Shown: positions 9,616 through 23,164 of the stretch, piece by piece
Numbering within the stretch: the stretch's first letter is position 1
Layout of the letters: each line of letters begins with the position of its first letter
Assembly (NCBI GenBank): GCA_000611775.1
Contig: KK106981.1
Location: forward strand, 7,926,023-7,990,022
Reading direction: 5' to 3'
Source: Umbilicaria muhlenbergii
Lineage: Eukaryota > Ascomycota > Lecanoromycetes > Umbilicariales > Umbilicariaceae
DNA: 64,000 bases
Translations under genes and position numbers: made by a program
Notes under the pieces: generated by a model
What the model saw: only the letters and a program-made list of their open reading frames with translations
Told to the model about the DNA's origin: nothing
The model's database searches: none

Positions 9616-11575
9616 CTAGTAGTAAGTGGTGCCATACGTAAAAGACTTCGGTCTACTAGTGTTGCAATCTGGTATTGGAAAGCTACCGCTGCGATAGATA
9701 TCATCGAAGTTGCTAAGCGGATGCTGCAGGGGATGCATGTCGGGATCTCGACTGAAGCTATGGTATTCGGAATCTTCCCAACCATAGACGGCTGGAATGC
9801 CTCTTGGAGGTGAATATCCCTGGTTAAAGACAGTAGGATACGGAGAGCTGGTTTGCCTTAAGTGGAAGTCTTCCTGTGCCGCCAGCGGCGCATTATTCTG
9901 GTCTTGAAATTCGCGACCTCTCTCAAAATTTGATCGATCTGGATGAGGTGTAGATGAAGAGTGTAAACCAAGGTTAGGCGGAAAGTCGATACCAAAAGGA
10001 CGCGCGTCCACAGAGCCATCGGACGCTGGACAACAAGCCTGATCGTCGGTAACATGATGAAAGGAGGTTGGCACAGGATCCACCGTACATGGCCTTGCAA
10101 TACCCGAATTACTTTGTGGGCGCTCATCTCCTGGCAGGACGTACCCAGGTTGTATATTCTGTGTAGAGTATAAAGGTGCGGCTGCGGTGGGCGTCGGTGT
10201 GTTGTCGTAGTCGAATGAATTACCAGAACATGATATGCTCGATCTTGGTTGTGTCGCCAGTGACTCCGCTCGGCCTTGCTGTCCTTGATCAGGTATTGGT
10301 GCAGCGCATATCTGGAAGGGTGGATGGTACAGATCAGATGGACTACTAGATCGAGCGAGTGGATCTGGCTGCCTTCTGTTCTTGGCTTGCGGAATAGTCT
10401 GCATATTAAATGGTATTGGCTTGGCCATCGCCGTCGCTGAAGATACGTTCGCTAAGGTTGCAATGGAACTTGGATGTGTATATGTGTTATTGCATCCCGA
10501 ATCCATGCTGGTTGGCAGGATGTTTCCGTTGTCGTCTCTCTGACGGATTAAATTTTCGACTATCAGAGGCCGAATATTTTCAGATCCTTTGTAGGTTGGG
10601 GCGAAGCAAACAAGTGACAAGTTCGAGGCCGTCGTACGTTGAGGGAGTCGTCGCAGCGGTGAATTCATTGCTTGAGTTATGTCAAAATCATCCGGCAACG
10701 CCCTGGATTTCATCATACGCTCCCTATCATCACTTGAAAGGCGTTTTAGCTTTGCTCGTCTAGGCACAATGGTAAGTATAACCCAATATGAAAGACACTA
10801 GCATTATAATACCTATTCTGGAACCACACTTGTACCTGACGAGGACTTAAGCCGGGGACTTCTCTGGACAAACGTTCGCGCTGTGCCGCGTCTGGATGAG
10901 CTTGACGATCAAACTCATTAACGAGAAAGCGAGTTTGATTGTGGGTCAACCTTTGTTGATGAGAACAAGCACCAGGGTATAATAGAATGATCAAGGTACT
11001 GACCTGAAGCGCCTAGCCTTTCGCTTCTCTGCTCGTCGCTCCGCGGCAGTCATGGGCCGTTGGCAAGCGCCAACACTCTCTTCTGATTCAGCTGTGAGCA
11101 TTGCCTCCTCCTCCTCTTCCTCCTCACCAGCCTTATCATCCTGTTCGGCTTCCGCTGAGGTGGGAGTAAGTCGTGATATAGGACTGACTGGCGAAGATCC
11201 GTTATGAACTGACTCACATAGCACTTGGCTCTTGACTTCATTATTTCCACATTGCGGCGAGAAAGTAGGCTGGTACCCAAATTGAGGACTTAACTCGGCG
11301 CCACTGTCGATGGGTCTGTGATGGCTTTCACGCGCGATGCCGAAGAAAGAGGTCGTGCGAAACTGACCATCAGGGCATGCCAAGGTTTGTTCACCGTCAG
11401 TGAACGACGCTGGGACTTGGTCAAGTTTGGAGTCTTCGAAATCAACGTTTGGAAGTCGGCCGGGGTATTGCGAAGTAGACGGCGGGGGTGACTGATTTGA
11501 CCGGCGTCTGCTAACCAAGGCCGTCATTGGAGAGATAGGCATTTTAACGGTGAAGAGTCGTCCGAGGCTTAACAC
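9616..11575 (-). CDS. Homeodomain transcription factor, 617 aa, 3 exons
   Basis: Sequence-specific DNA-binding regulator, nuclear. Model: complement(join(9616..10759,10813..10950,11004..11575)), two 53-nt GT-AG introns, total a multiple of three. The homeodomain lies at ~182-243. Basic arm: EKRKARRFR. Helix 1: LTHNQTRFLVNEFD. Helix 2: AAQRERLSREVPG. Recognition helix: LSPRQVQVWFQNRRAKLKR. The invariant W-F-x-N-x-R is intact (Trp ~233, Asn ~236), and intron 2 falls between the two Arg codons of NRR. After the domain comes SRALPDDFDITQAM, as I recall it from other fungal homeobox factors. An acidic run of eight Glu (about 11113-11139) precedes the domain; the C-terminal half is Pro/Ser/Asn-rich, as in activation regions. 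Start could also be the Met at 11542. Target genes unknown. Confidence 0.9.
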
Positions 11576-14346
11576 CTGTGGTCTTATCGGGAAGGGTAGC
11601 CCAAGCCACGAAACTATGTTTGATCCACTGACCTTGGTCTGATGCTAAATAGTGCCTATCGACGTGTGTAAGAAGGTGCTCCGCAGAAGTATACTAAGTG
11701 TACCATGGTTAGGCTTGTGTTCATCATACAGGAGCACTTCGACTGTAGACTTGTAAGGCTTCGAAGAAAACGTCGTACGTACGCCAAAATCAGCTTCGCC
11801 CAGGTGTGGCATCAACTTCTAGCCGACGGTAGAAGGTTACAACCCGACCTAAAGACTTAGATGCGTTAACTGGCACAGCATGGATGACCTCCGCAGAAAT
11901 CCGTACTCTCTTTCTCCTTACTAGAATCAACAAGTCCAAGTCTAGTTATACTTCTTTAAAGTCGGTCTTGAGGATCGCGTTGATAGTTCGCAGTCTCGGA
12001 AGATCTACTTTTAGCGTCTTGCGCCTGGAGTGATGAAGTTGCTATTGCTGTCATTCCAGTACAGCAAATCAACCAAAGGCAACGACCCTGGCTCTGTCTA
12101 TATCGGTGATGCCAAGCTCCAAGGGTCTACTCATCCCCTATGTCAATGTTGCCTAGCAGTTCGCCGCGGTTCGGTAGATGATGTGACAGGTGGCTATTCA
12201 TGCCCACATCATGCAAGCTTAGCTCGCTGGAGGACTGATCTACGAACTAAATCAGTCTAGACAATCTTGTAATGCAAGAGTCGTGGAAGAAAGGTGTTTC
12301 AGCCTGTCAATAGTATAGCAGCACATTCGTGGCGTGCTGACGAGTGGATGAGCTTGTGGCTCTTTGCCTGTGATTCTCCATCAGCGAAAGCAAGCTAGGA
12401 GCTGACTTGCTTCAGGGCGCGTCAGGGCTAAGGAGCTAATGTTAGTTCCTGAGCGCTCGAAGATAGCGCTCATAGATGGGCGCCCGGAAATAATGGCTAA
12501 GGACGAAAAACCGACGTCCTAAGAGCTGGAAAAGACCACGTGCATCAACTTCAAGCACTGCCGCCCTACTTCTGAGGTGACAAATTGATCCGGCCAGAAA
12601 ATAGCCGTTGCTACTCACTCGGCACTTTTCGAAGAGCGGAGAGTAATGCAAGGTAGTAAAGCGTGAGTGGCGGGAGGTTATGTAGTATCCCGCATTTCAG
12701 CCGGAAACCCACACCGTTATGATTCAAGGAAAGCCAGTAGAAGCCTACCTCAAACCCTGTCAATGAGACTAGACGTAGCATTCGGTAAAAACTGCCACAG
12801 TGGTCTTCTGGCTATCTGCATCCAAGAGGCGCAAATTTGCGCTGTCAAGTACCTCAACGTCGAAGTCAGCGGCGTGGTTGGACTCATGCTCGGACCAGAC
12901 CCCATGGGTTGTGGAAGGTAACACAAGTGAAGCTTCTATGCTACAGGTTGAAACTCCTTCGCACTGAACAGAACTCTTGAGCGCATCTGAACGATCAAAG
13001 TTCGGAGGGAACAAGAAAATGCGCTTCGGAGTCATGGTGCAGCCTGTGAGCCCTGTCAGGGCATTTATGCACAGAGGTTGCCTGGCTCACAGCCTCTTGC
13101 TGCGAAAGGGTGTCTTGAACCAAATTGCGCAGGCCATGGAGCGGGTCTGGGGAATTGATAGTCGATCGGCCCGAACCGATAGGACTAGAGAATGAAGGCT
13201 GATAAGCCTGAACAGCGTCAAGGGGCTTCCATCCCAGGGCCCGTACGCTGTAATCTGCTGGAGGGTGAGCATTTATGCCCGAGAGCTGCCCGTCCATAGC
13301 GCTCGATGCTTCGAGAGGCATCTACTACACGGTTAGAGTGCTGACTCTCCGCGCGATGCAGGGAAGCAGCACGGAGTCCTGCAGGTGGGAAGTAGTGAGG
13401 CACCTGGGGACCCGAGTAAAGGCCATCGTCCCGGGAGATGCTACATCATACCTCCGATAAAAGCGGGTTCACTGCAAAATGCCGTGGCAAAACCTCCGCG
13501 TTCGGATGGCCGACGTAGGTAGGGTCATCTCAATGTCTACCGCAGCGATTGAAGACGATATAATGATGACCAAACTAAGTAGGGCGTAATATCGCCACTA
13601 TAGAAGTAATTCAAAAGCGTAGACATTGCATAGGCTCTGTGTCCTCCTTCTGAGGCATTTGTTTTATCTGCGACGGCCGAAATATCTTCCAATGGGCTAT
13701 TTCATCTTTACAAACCTAAATAGAAAATGCCACAGGCGGCCATAGATAGCCCACGGAAGAAGAGTCAAATGATCGGTGTTGCTGCCACTTGCTTCGTTGG
13801 GAGCTCCCAACTGTCAGGTATGACCCGGTGCGTGAGCCTGCGATGCTGGAAGGGCACTGTAACACAACGACCAATGTTTTTTGTAAAGAAGCGAACAATG
13901 CTTTAGCCCTCAAAACCGGCAGAGCCATGCCGCTGCAGCCAATTTCTCTGCTCCTCATTCACTGCTCTAGCTTCATCGTCGACCTTCTGAGCGGCTGTGG
14001 GTCTTATAAGCACAATTGGATTCAGCCACACTTGGAACCCTTTGATCATGGAGAAGATAAGAAAGCATGACATGATCCTTCGCCACGCTAGATACCATGT
14101 GGACTCCGTGGATGGTTGGAAGTGTCTTCGCCTAATGGAAGCACCGTCGTCGAAATAAAGCGTGATCTGACCATGCCGAAAAGGGTCAGAGTCTCAACGC
14201 ACACAAGGATCTACCTTTATGCGTGGCATTGACAGTACATTCTCCCTCAAACATTTATTGGGGTACTTAAAAGTCACATAAAAACATTAACTAGCGTAGG
14301 CCGATAGATTACATCTTTCAATACAGGATTTATATTATTCACTTCA
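11576..14346. other. 2.8-kb stretch without a supportable gene
   Basis: Short frames occur on both strands (for example 12667-12921 +, 12769-13035 - and 12995-13321 -) and overlap one another; none carries a recognised motif or obvious splice continuation. The left end must contain the homeobox promoter. A lineage-specific or decayed gene at 12.7-13.4 kb on the minus strand is possible but unproven. Confidence 0.45.
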
Positions 14347-16646
14347 CTACTTGATGACAGCCTCTTGCGCCGATGTAGCATCAAGGCTTGATTCAGCCAT
14401 TTGTGACGGTACTGGCTCTGCGGCTGGCGACTCTGGGACTGGCGACTCTTTGGAGACCTCATTTGAGCTTCCCTCTTCCTTTTTACTTCTATTCTCCGTA
14501 TCCTCCTGCTCAAACAAGGCTTGCCAGTTGTTGCCGTCATCGATCTTGTCCAAGAGGTTGAGCTTGCTTTTAGATGCCACACGCAGCATTCGCCACAACT
14601 TGCTTGCACGCGCACCAGTAGCCAGATGCTTGTCCTCGTCTGTCTTAGCCGTTTCAATGGCAAACTCATCTTCTACAATGTCGCTTCTGAAGGACTCGGC
14701 AGATGGGACAGAGTATCTGTAGGCTGTAAGTGGTTTGGAGATAAACACGGAGTTGCCACCCTACCTTTCCGGGTCCTTCAGCTGCTCTAATCCGTCTAAA
14801 CTCTCAGCGTCTGAAAGAAACTTGAGATCCATGGACCCCAAAGGTATTGCCCTAAGCCTCTTGTTTGCACAGGCTTTTTGCGCTCCGCTCCTAGCGTTTA
14901 TAAAGTCTTCCGCTGATATAACAGGCCGTTCAATGGGCGGACAGCCTTCAGCTTTCCAGCGAACCCAATTTTTGTCTCGTGCGAGAACTGTATCAACCAT
15001 GCGATAGTAAAATTTACCCTCCGGGCCCTGCTGTAGGTAAGTCGCAATATCAGACCTCATCTGACTCGCCCATTTCGACTATATAGTACAGTCAGTAAAA
15101 TGCTGGTTACCAGGTATAAAGAAATTTTTTGGTGACGCACATCTTCTTCGCTAATGGTGTAGTTATAGAGTACGGACTTGTTTGTCATGTTTTCAAGTTT
15201 CGTCTTGGCTTTGGGGGTGAGTGAGAGGAGAAAATCGACTATTATAAGTGCTTGCACCAGTATGTGCCGTCGAAATGCAAGATCGCTGACCTGCGTGAGG
15301 TCAGTACGTCATCTCTAGGTTCTACATTGGGTACATTGCTATACCTCGAGCTCAAAAAGATCCCTGCTCGTCAGGTATTTGGGATTGAAACTGCTTGATA
15401 GCTCGTCCGTAGAGCCTCCGCGTTTTCTTTTCGTGCCTCTTTTTGCTTCATCAGAAGCCCTGGTCGCTCCACGGACTTCCATGTCGTTGTGCACATCTTT
15501 GAACTTATGCAGCGTGGACTCTAGACCCACTTTGAACCTTTCAAAGTTCGAGCTGTAAAATAATTTCGTAGGAGTGGAAAAATTATCTTGTAAAGCCCAG
15601 AACAAAGGATACAGCGTGTCCAAGTCCGGAACTGCTCCTTGTAGATTCCCAGCTTTCGTATCGAACTTCACACTCTTCCCCGCTTTATCTGTTGCATCTG
15701 AGATAGCAGTTCGTGAAGATTCTGAATCCTTGAGCTTCGATTCTGGTTCACCATTGTGTAAATGCTCTTCGCTGCCGTCCCCATCAATTGCCATTGAATC
15801 CTCAACGATCTTGGACGGCAGGGGAGCGTTGTCGTACGTAGTGACATTCTCAGTGTGGTATTCTCCCCTCAGGTTAACAGAGCTTCTATCGCCGAGTGGA
15901 AAGCTTTGAAATAGGAATATAAAGACCCTGCCACAAAAGACGGTGTCCTCTGCTCTTGACAGTCTTCGAAGAAGCTCGTTGCAAGCCCGGAGTATAATAA
16001 GGTGCTTTTGTTTGAAGTGTTTCTATAAGTCACAGAGATGTTAGACTTGTGACCACGTTTTAGGGACAGTGGCGATCGCTCACAGCAGTTATGCGCTCAC
16101 GACGGGAGTCTAGGTAGTCGAAAACGCTCCTGCATCCATCGATTGTCTGACTATCTAGGAGCTCTTCGACAAGCCAAAAGATGAGACCGGGTTCGCACTG
16201 TTCTAAGAGATGCTCAGCTATGCAATCTAGGATCTCGATTAGTTCAATAGGTACCGTTATCCGACAGTATAGAGACTATGTCAAGCAGATTCCACACCTG
16301 GGTAAACGATGGATCGTTGATGGAACTGGATGCCTTGTGAAACTCGTTAACTACCTTCAACCCTCTATGGCTTGCGGCAACTTACAAGTGACTCATAGAA
16401 GATGTTCCTGAAAGCCGTTTCAATCGCTGCATAATGCGCTTGATTACTCTTCGTTACTGATCCATCGACGACCCTACTCAACTGAGCGATTCCATCGTCA
16501 AAGTCTGAGGCGACCAGCGCTGGCTCGATGTCGCCATTGGGCTTGACCGCTTGTGCCCGACGAAGAAGCTCTCTGATGGAAGCTGTGTATCTCTCCACGG
16601 ATGAAATCCCAGTGCTCGACATAGCGGCTGTGTTCCCAGTCGTCAA
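14347..16646 (-). CDS. HPR1: THO complex subunit Hpr1/THOC1, 659 aa, 7 exons
   Basis: Core subunit of THO/TREX, which couples transcription elongation to mRNP packaging and export; nuclear. Model: complement(join(14347..14716,14765..15078,15141..15290,15345..16022,16084..16202,16255..16342,16386..16646)), all GT-AG introns of 43-62 nt, total length divisible by three. Family segments continue across the joins: AHYAAIETAFRNIFYESL, VWNLLDIVSILSDNEQCEP, LIFWLVEELLDSQT, LIILRACNELLRRLSRAED, FCGRVFIFLFQSFPLGDRSS, NPKYLTSRDLFELEVSDLAF, NKSVLYNYTISEED and GPEGKFYYRMVDTVLARDKN. The C-terminus is acidic and low-complexity. Translation could instead begin at Met9. The first intron is only 43 nt, so its exact acceptor is the least certain join. 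Divergent from the Aquarius gene. Confidence 0.93.
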
Positions 16647-17021
16647 TCACTGGACCATAAGCAAGGGCCGCTGTGACATCGTTGGAGCACTTACAGTGCT
16701 GCAACCTTGAAATATTGAGGAAGTTTGGCGCAATGTTGAGCTAACAATGAAGGTTGTTCATTGTCCCCTGCACCAAATAAGGCTGGCCGGGCTGGCAGCT
16801 CTGGGGCTCTGCGGGAGCTAGTGGCGCTAGCGGCATGGACCCTTACTCGCCTTGCAACTCTCAAATTTTGGGGAACTGGGACGCGCTTTGCTTGTTGGCC
16901 ATAGGACGAGTGGGCCCTCTCACACGCTCTGTCTCTGTCAGCTGGTCGTACGAGGGCAACGTGCCAATGCCTCAAAAGTCAAGGAGCCTAAACATTCCAA
17001 ACCACTGACCTGAGCGTTTCT
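16647..17021. promoter_or_regulatory. Divergent promoter of HPR1 and Cwf11/Aquarius
   Basis: The 375 bp between the two start codons must serve both genes. A 94-codon minus-strand frame (16691-16975) overlaps it without family support and could at most be an upstream ORF. No TATA box is evident. Confidence 0.55.
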
Positions 17022-20000
17022 ATGGCCGCAAGGGATCCCGTAACGGTCTCCAGCATGGAAGGAGAGCATCGACCTACTGTTGCGGATCTTGAGGGAGACA
17101 ACCATTGGGCCGTTCTTGCTCGGAAATATTGGTTGAAAGCTTCAAAGTCAAAGAAGATAAAGACAGAGGTAATCAAGACCGAGCTGTGGGATGCGCTGGA
17201 GGCGGAGAACTTCGAATTTCGAATACTCCTCTTGCTGGAGAATTTACATCTACTAGAGAAGTAGTACCTCTCGAACGATTTTCGCAGGCCTTGCAGCACT
17301 GATCTTGCTCAGTTACCTATGGCCGGGATATACAGACGATGCCTCCAATTATCATGTCCTTCTTGTCGCTCTGCTTGTGGCAGTCAAAAGCAGAGAGAAC
17401 CTCCCAGTCTGGGGTATGCCAAAATAGACACCGATGGACTCTTATAATACTGATCTTGTAAAGATGTTTTCAGCGATCGGCCGGCCGATTTCTCGTCCTT
17501 ATTTCGCCGTGTTCTATCCATGAGTCTTGATACTTCCCTGTCAATAACCATTCGAACCCACCTTCTGTCCTTTCTCGTCAATGCCTTTCAATCGCTTGAT
17601 AACGGACTGGTACGCAAGGAATGTGCTCCTTTGGTTGGAATATCAATATGGCACAATCTCGCGAGTGATGCTGCAAGGGAAACCGAATTCGGAGAGCATG
17701 GACAGTTAAGAAAAGCATGGCGCGCTGCTGCAAAGCGCTACGATGCTGCCGACGGGACCACCCAAGCAAGGCTTCGCTTCGAACGCTCATGGTTGTATTC
17801 AATGATATTGGACTTTGTGTGCCGGTTATACGAGCCCAGCCAGACAAAATTAGGTTTGTCTTCTTACCGAGCGGGCTTATGATGAGACTGATCGATTCGG
17901 ATAGGCGATTTGATCTACTGCGAGCGATTTCTGGAACTGCTCATCGACCTTGATAGTCAGCTGCCTACTCGAAGATATGTAAATACCCTCTTGCAAGACT
18001 TCAATTTCCTGTCGTTGGTGAAGCTATCTACGCTATTCAACGATGAAGAGAACGGACTTCTGCGCGACCTGTACAGCCTACTTCGACACTTTATGTACTT
18101 CTCTATCGATGACCATACCGGTGCTCAATACTCGAGGACCCAAGCGTATGAGGCCCATTGCGCAAGGCTTGCCCGCTTACAGCGCACTGCTCTCAAGCAT
18201 TTCAAATCAAAGCTCACTATTCTGGCTCTTTCTAATTACGGCGCAGTCGAACAAAGACCGGAGTTAGAAAACCATTTAGAAACGCTGGCTGATACAGAAC
18301 TTTCCGAGCTATGCACCCTTCTCGGCTATAGAACCAGCTATCCTCCATCGACTAAGGTTGCTATTGACCGGACTTTCCTGATGGAAGTGCTGGTATCAAG
18401 CCATGAGAGACGCAAAACTTTCCAAGAAGTTGTCAGAGATCTCAACATTATGCCTACGGAAGTAGACACCCCTAATTCTCTAGTTCGCCAGTAGCTAATA
18501 CATATGCAGACTACGTTGTATGAGCCCACTCTATTGCGTAATGAAACTTACAACGGGTCGCGGTCGCTTGCGATTCCGAAGCTCAACCTCCAGTACTTGA
18601 CCGTCGGAGATTTTTTATGGCGATCGTTCGTACTGTACCGCTGCGAGTCATTCTTCCAGATCAGAAAGGACATCGAGGATACCATGAAACGAATGCAAGC
18701 TACAAATGTAGGACCCGGCAACAATACGCAATTTGATGGGTTTTCGAAGATGGCAATACCGATCTCAAAACCTTCGTAAGTACTCATGACACCGTGGTAC
18801 TGCTTTGTGCAGTACACTGACAAATTCATCTTAAGTATCCTCGAGGTTGTGCCACCGAAAGTGGGCTACGCTAAGCCTTCGCTGGTCCGTGCAGAGATTG
18901 TGCTGGACACCAATAGCCTAGCTGAAAACGTTAGGAGAGAATGGGAGTCCCTCCGTCCTGATGATGTGATTTACCTTCTTGCTGTGCAGCCACCAGAGGA
19001 CACAAAGATGATGAATGGACACTCCGCATCGTCAAGTGCCGGAAAACCAGGTCTGCTTCATTTACGTGCAGCAGAAGTCATGCAATTGCTCGACGAAAAC
19101 GGCCGCTTAATGCGAGACATCTCCGGAGGTCAGATGAACGGTCACTCCCATAGGCCGCATCTTCGGAAAATCATCCTAAAGCTTGATGCGGCCGCGTACA
19201 AGCTCGATAGCGATCGTCAAGCGAAAGGAAAACACAACATTTATGAAGCTATCAACGTTGTTGTCCGCCGGAAAGGTCGCGAAAATAACTTCAAACGAAT
19301 CCTCGAGTCAATACGTAGTCTTACCCTCTCCGATGTCCCAGTTCCTTCGTGGTTCCAGGAGGTCTTCTTGGGCTATGGCGATCCTTCAGGGGCAAGTTAT
19401 GCAAGACTAGCAAACCGTCTGAAGGCTGTAGATTTCCGGGATACGTTCCTTAACTGGCAGCACTTGGTTGACAGTCTACCGGGCAAGGTAACTATGGCTC
19501 GTTTGGTCCTTGCGTTATAGTGGCAGGCTAACGATGACAATAGACAGTTGAACCAGATAGCAAAGAGAACTCCAGCTTCGGTCCACCTTACATCCTAGAG
19601 GTACCAATAGACACAGGTGCTACCGCCTCAAGACCTTCCAAAAAGCGGCGACTCAACGATGTTGATTCAATGCCTTCTCACCAAGAATCTGTCCGAGTTT
19701 CCACGTATCGCCCTCCAAATACTGGACCGTATCCCGTTGACGCCCCTAAGCTGAATCAAATCCGATTTACACCTGCTCAGGTCGAAGCAATCGTGTCGGG
19801 CACTCAGCCAGGCCTTACAGTTATTGTGGGACCTCCGGGTACTGGCAAGACTGATGTCGCCACACAGATAATCAACAACCTCTATCACGACTTTCCTACT
19901 CAGCGGACTCTACTCGTAGCTCATAGCAACCAAGCGCTGAATCAATTATTCCAAAAGATCATTAATCTCGACATTGACGAGCGCCATCTGCTACGTCTTG

Positions 20001-21639
20001 GGCATGGTGAAGAAGATTTGGAGACAGAAGCAAGCTTTGGCAAGCAAGGTCGCGTCGAATCATTCCTAGACAATCGAAGCCGCTTCTTGGCTGAGGTAGA
20101 CCGGTTAGCCGCCAACTTTGACGCCCCCGGAGCCCACGGCAACTCATGCGAAACTGCCGGGTATTTCAATTCTGTTTACGTTAGCCCTGCTTGGTCCAAT
20201 TTCTGGGAGATCACCCAAAGTCCAGATATCACGACCTCAGAAATAATCTCTGCATTTCCCTTCCACCGATACTTTAGTAATGCACCTCAACCGCTCTTCC
20301 CACCAAATTGCCCAAAGGAGGAAATCATGGATATCGCCAAAGGCTGCCAATACCATATCAAGAAAATCTTTGCTGAATTAGAGGATATCCGTCCTTTCGA
20401 GATCCTCCGAACATCAAAGGACAAAGCCAATTATCTCCTGATAAAAGAAGCTCGTATAGTGGCCATGACCTCGACTCACGCCGCAATGCGGAGGCAAGAG
20501 ATTGCTGACCTGGGATTCCATTACGATAATGTCGTAATGGAGGAGGCTGCGCAGATTACCGAGATTGAGAACTTCATCCCTTTGGCACTGCAAAAACCCA
20601 AAGACGGCGAACTGCCACTGCAGAGAATAGTGCTCTGTGGAGACCACCTACAAAATTCTCCAATCGTCCAGAATCTTGCATTCCGACAGTATGCAAATCT
20701 CGAGCAGAGTCTCTTCCTCCGATTTGTAAGATTGGGAGTGCCTACCATCAACCTAGATCAGCAAGGGCGGGCCAGGCCAAGCATCGCTGAATTATATAAG
20801 TGGAGATATTCCAGACTCGGGAACCTATCTAATGTAGAGACGGCCCCAGAGTTCAAACAAGCCAATGCGGGATTCAGATACGATTACCAATTTATCAACG
20901 TACCAGACTACAAGGGCGCGGGAGAAATGCAACCATCTCCGCACTTCATACAGAATCTAGGTGAAGCTGAATATGCAGTTGCGATTTACCAGTACATGCG
21001 ATTACTCGGCTACCCTGCGTCGAAAATCTCGATATTGACTACTTACGCTGGACAGAGGTCGCTCATCAGAGACGTTCTGGATCATCGCTGTGCAAGGAAC
21101 AGACTTTTCGGGTTGCCGAGAATAGTCACTACTGTGGACAAGTACCAAGGAGAACAGAATGAATGTAAGTTAGAAGCAGAGTCACTCACTTCACCACTGA
21201 GGCTAATCGTCAACCAGACGTTATACTCTCGCTCACCCGCACGAACCGAGTGGGGTATCTCCGCGACATTCGTCGCCTGACAGTTGCTCTTTCTCGTGCT
21301 CGTCTAGGCCTATATATTCTCGGTCGTCGCGAGGTTTTCGACACGTGCTATGAGCTCAAAGAGGCTTTTGATCGCTTGTTCAAACGGCCAGATGCACTCA
21401 TGTTGGTGCATGGCGAGGTCTTCCCTACCACGAGGTTTGTTGACGATGAGGTGGAGGCCACGGAGATGGCGGGCTTGGAGCATCTGGGGCAGTATGTATA
21501 TGAGATGACACAAGCGAAAATTAAAGCCTTGCAGGGAGGGCAGGAAGCGCTCCCACCAGTTTCAGAGGAGGTGGATATGGACAGAGGTGAGGCTGATGGG
21601 GATGGGGCTTTGGAACAGCCCGAAGAGCTTGACGATTGA
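17022..21639 (+). CDS. cwf11: Cwf11/Aquarius, spliceosomal intron-binding RNA helicase, 1415 aa
   Basis: Superfamily-1 helicase that binds the intron upstream of the branch site and joins the activated spliceosome. Model: join(17022..17260,17313..17413,17464..17853,17905..18461,18510..18775,18836..19487,19544..21164,21218..21639), seven GT-AG introns of 48-60 nt, sum divisible by three. The N-terminal Aquarius domain reads FEFRILLLLENYLWPGYTDD, LVRKECAPLVGISIWHNL and QLPTRRYVNTLLQD. The helicase core has Walker A GPPGTGKT (~831-838), motif II as EEAAQ (~1068-1072), LCGDHLQNSP (motif III), DQQGRARPSIA, VDKYQGEQNE and a final LTVALSRARLGLY (motif VI). The nuclear-type basic patch SKKRR lies before the core. 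Splice joins are well supported because conserved motifs cross them (for example YQGEQNE|YVILSLTRT). Confidence 0.95.
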
Positions 21640-23164
21640 TCAAATGCCCGTATTGACCACTGATGGTCTTTATGTACATAGGTACATGCTTGCAGTATAC
21701 ACATGCAAGCACGCGATGTTCCACTCAGCTTGACTTGGGTGAAAGTTCTTCCACAACGTTATTAGGGTCTTTCCATGCTAGAGCCACGTATCTATTTATG
21801 CCGTTAATACAGCATCTTCGGCAGGCTCGCAACAACTTACTTAGTGTGGCTCCCCCTCGCCACCAATTGATCTTTAGTATTCATGAATTTGATTGAGGTA
21901 TATGCCAATGTCTTTCCAACTAGTCACCCGGACGCATCAGCGGGCACCTTTAAAGATCTCGCATTGGTCAGATAGCTTACATTTGTCGCACGTGACCTCC
22001 TACTACACAATCAGCGGCCTACATAAGGAGTTAACGAATGGACACTGACAGCGCGCAAGGTATCTCCGATTCTACCGCCGGCGTTCAAATACGTCACTAC
22101 CGCGACCACGTCAGCGTCTCTTACCAGGAGCAATCCCAGAACGGACACTGACCGCTCAGGTCGGTAGAAACGCCCGTTGCAAATAGGCCTCTCGACGCCA
22201 CGGCAAGAGAACCGCCTAGATCGACTAATCACAGTTAGTAGCTTGGTAACACGTGATTTGATCGACCTAAAGCGGCAGAAGCACGTACCCATGCTAGCAA
22301 TCGTGCCACCATGGAGGATACCGAGCCGGTTCTGGGTCGATGCTTCGGTCAGCCTTGCACTTGGGAGTGGTTAGAACTCAATTTCTGGAAGTAAATGACT
22401 TGCTGTGTGCTCTTTCTGGACATCAAGCTCGAAGTTCACGGTACCGGGCCTAGCAGCTGTCACTCGAAGCTGCAGGTATTGTTAGCTTAATCGTGGGATG
22501 CCACACGAGTACGCATTGTGCAGACTTCGGTGGCAAACGAAAGCTTCTTCATACTGCAAATGTACGTAAGGATATAGCTCAAGCAGAAGAGCATCACAGG
22601 TGTTCACACTGGACCAGCAGAAATATTATAGGGAAATTAATTCAATGTAAACATCAAGCGTAAGTTCATATCAACAATTACAGTAAGGGCAAGTCTAACC
22701 ATAGCATGACTTACCCCATCTAGAAGTCTTCTCCCCATTGAATCAGCCAACAGTGATCGTCCTTCCAACAAAAAATAAATGCAACGGACAAATACCTAGG
22801 CTCAAGTCCAGAATTGGCCCTGAAGGACTCCCAGACCTGATAGTGAAGGTTAGTAGAGTTTCTGTCAACAAGCTATAGACCACTTGAGATCGTACAGATT
22901 TTACGAATTTCAAAGCTGCCATTGCAGAATCCACAGCCGTACAGTTGACCGATCAAGACTGCGTAGCAACCTTCAAAATGACAGTCGTCCGTTATGTTTG
23001 ATAGGCCTGTAGGGCTGCAGATACAGCAGGTGGCCCAAGCGCCATCAAGCTCAAAGGCAGTCCAACGTCAGGCGATGATGGTTCCTAGCAGTACAACCAT
23101 TACAAGCATGATAGACAGATAACATCGGTTTCGTTGAAGAGGGTAACAGCCGTGCGTCGGCAAG
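21640..23164. other. Intergenic, nothing supported
   Basis: 1.5 kb without a convincing frame. The phrase GGACACTGAC followed by (A/C)GC recurs at about 22039 and 22142. The right end holds the TFB2 promoter. Confidence 0.5.

Noticed and set aside
12667-13321. Short frames on both strands in the 11.6-14.3 kb gap
   Set aside because: They overlap one another, cannot be joined by convincing introns and resemble no family I know.
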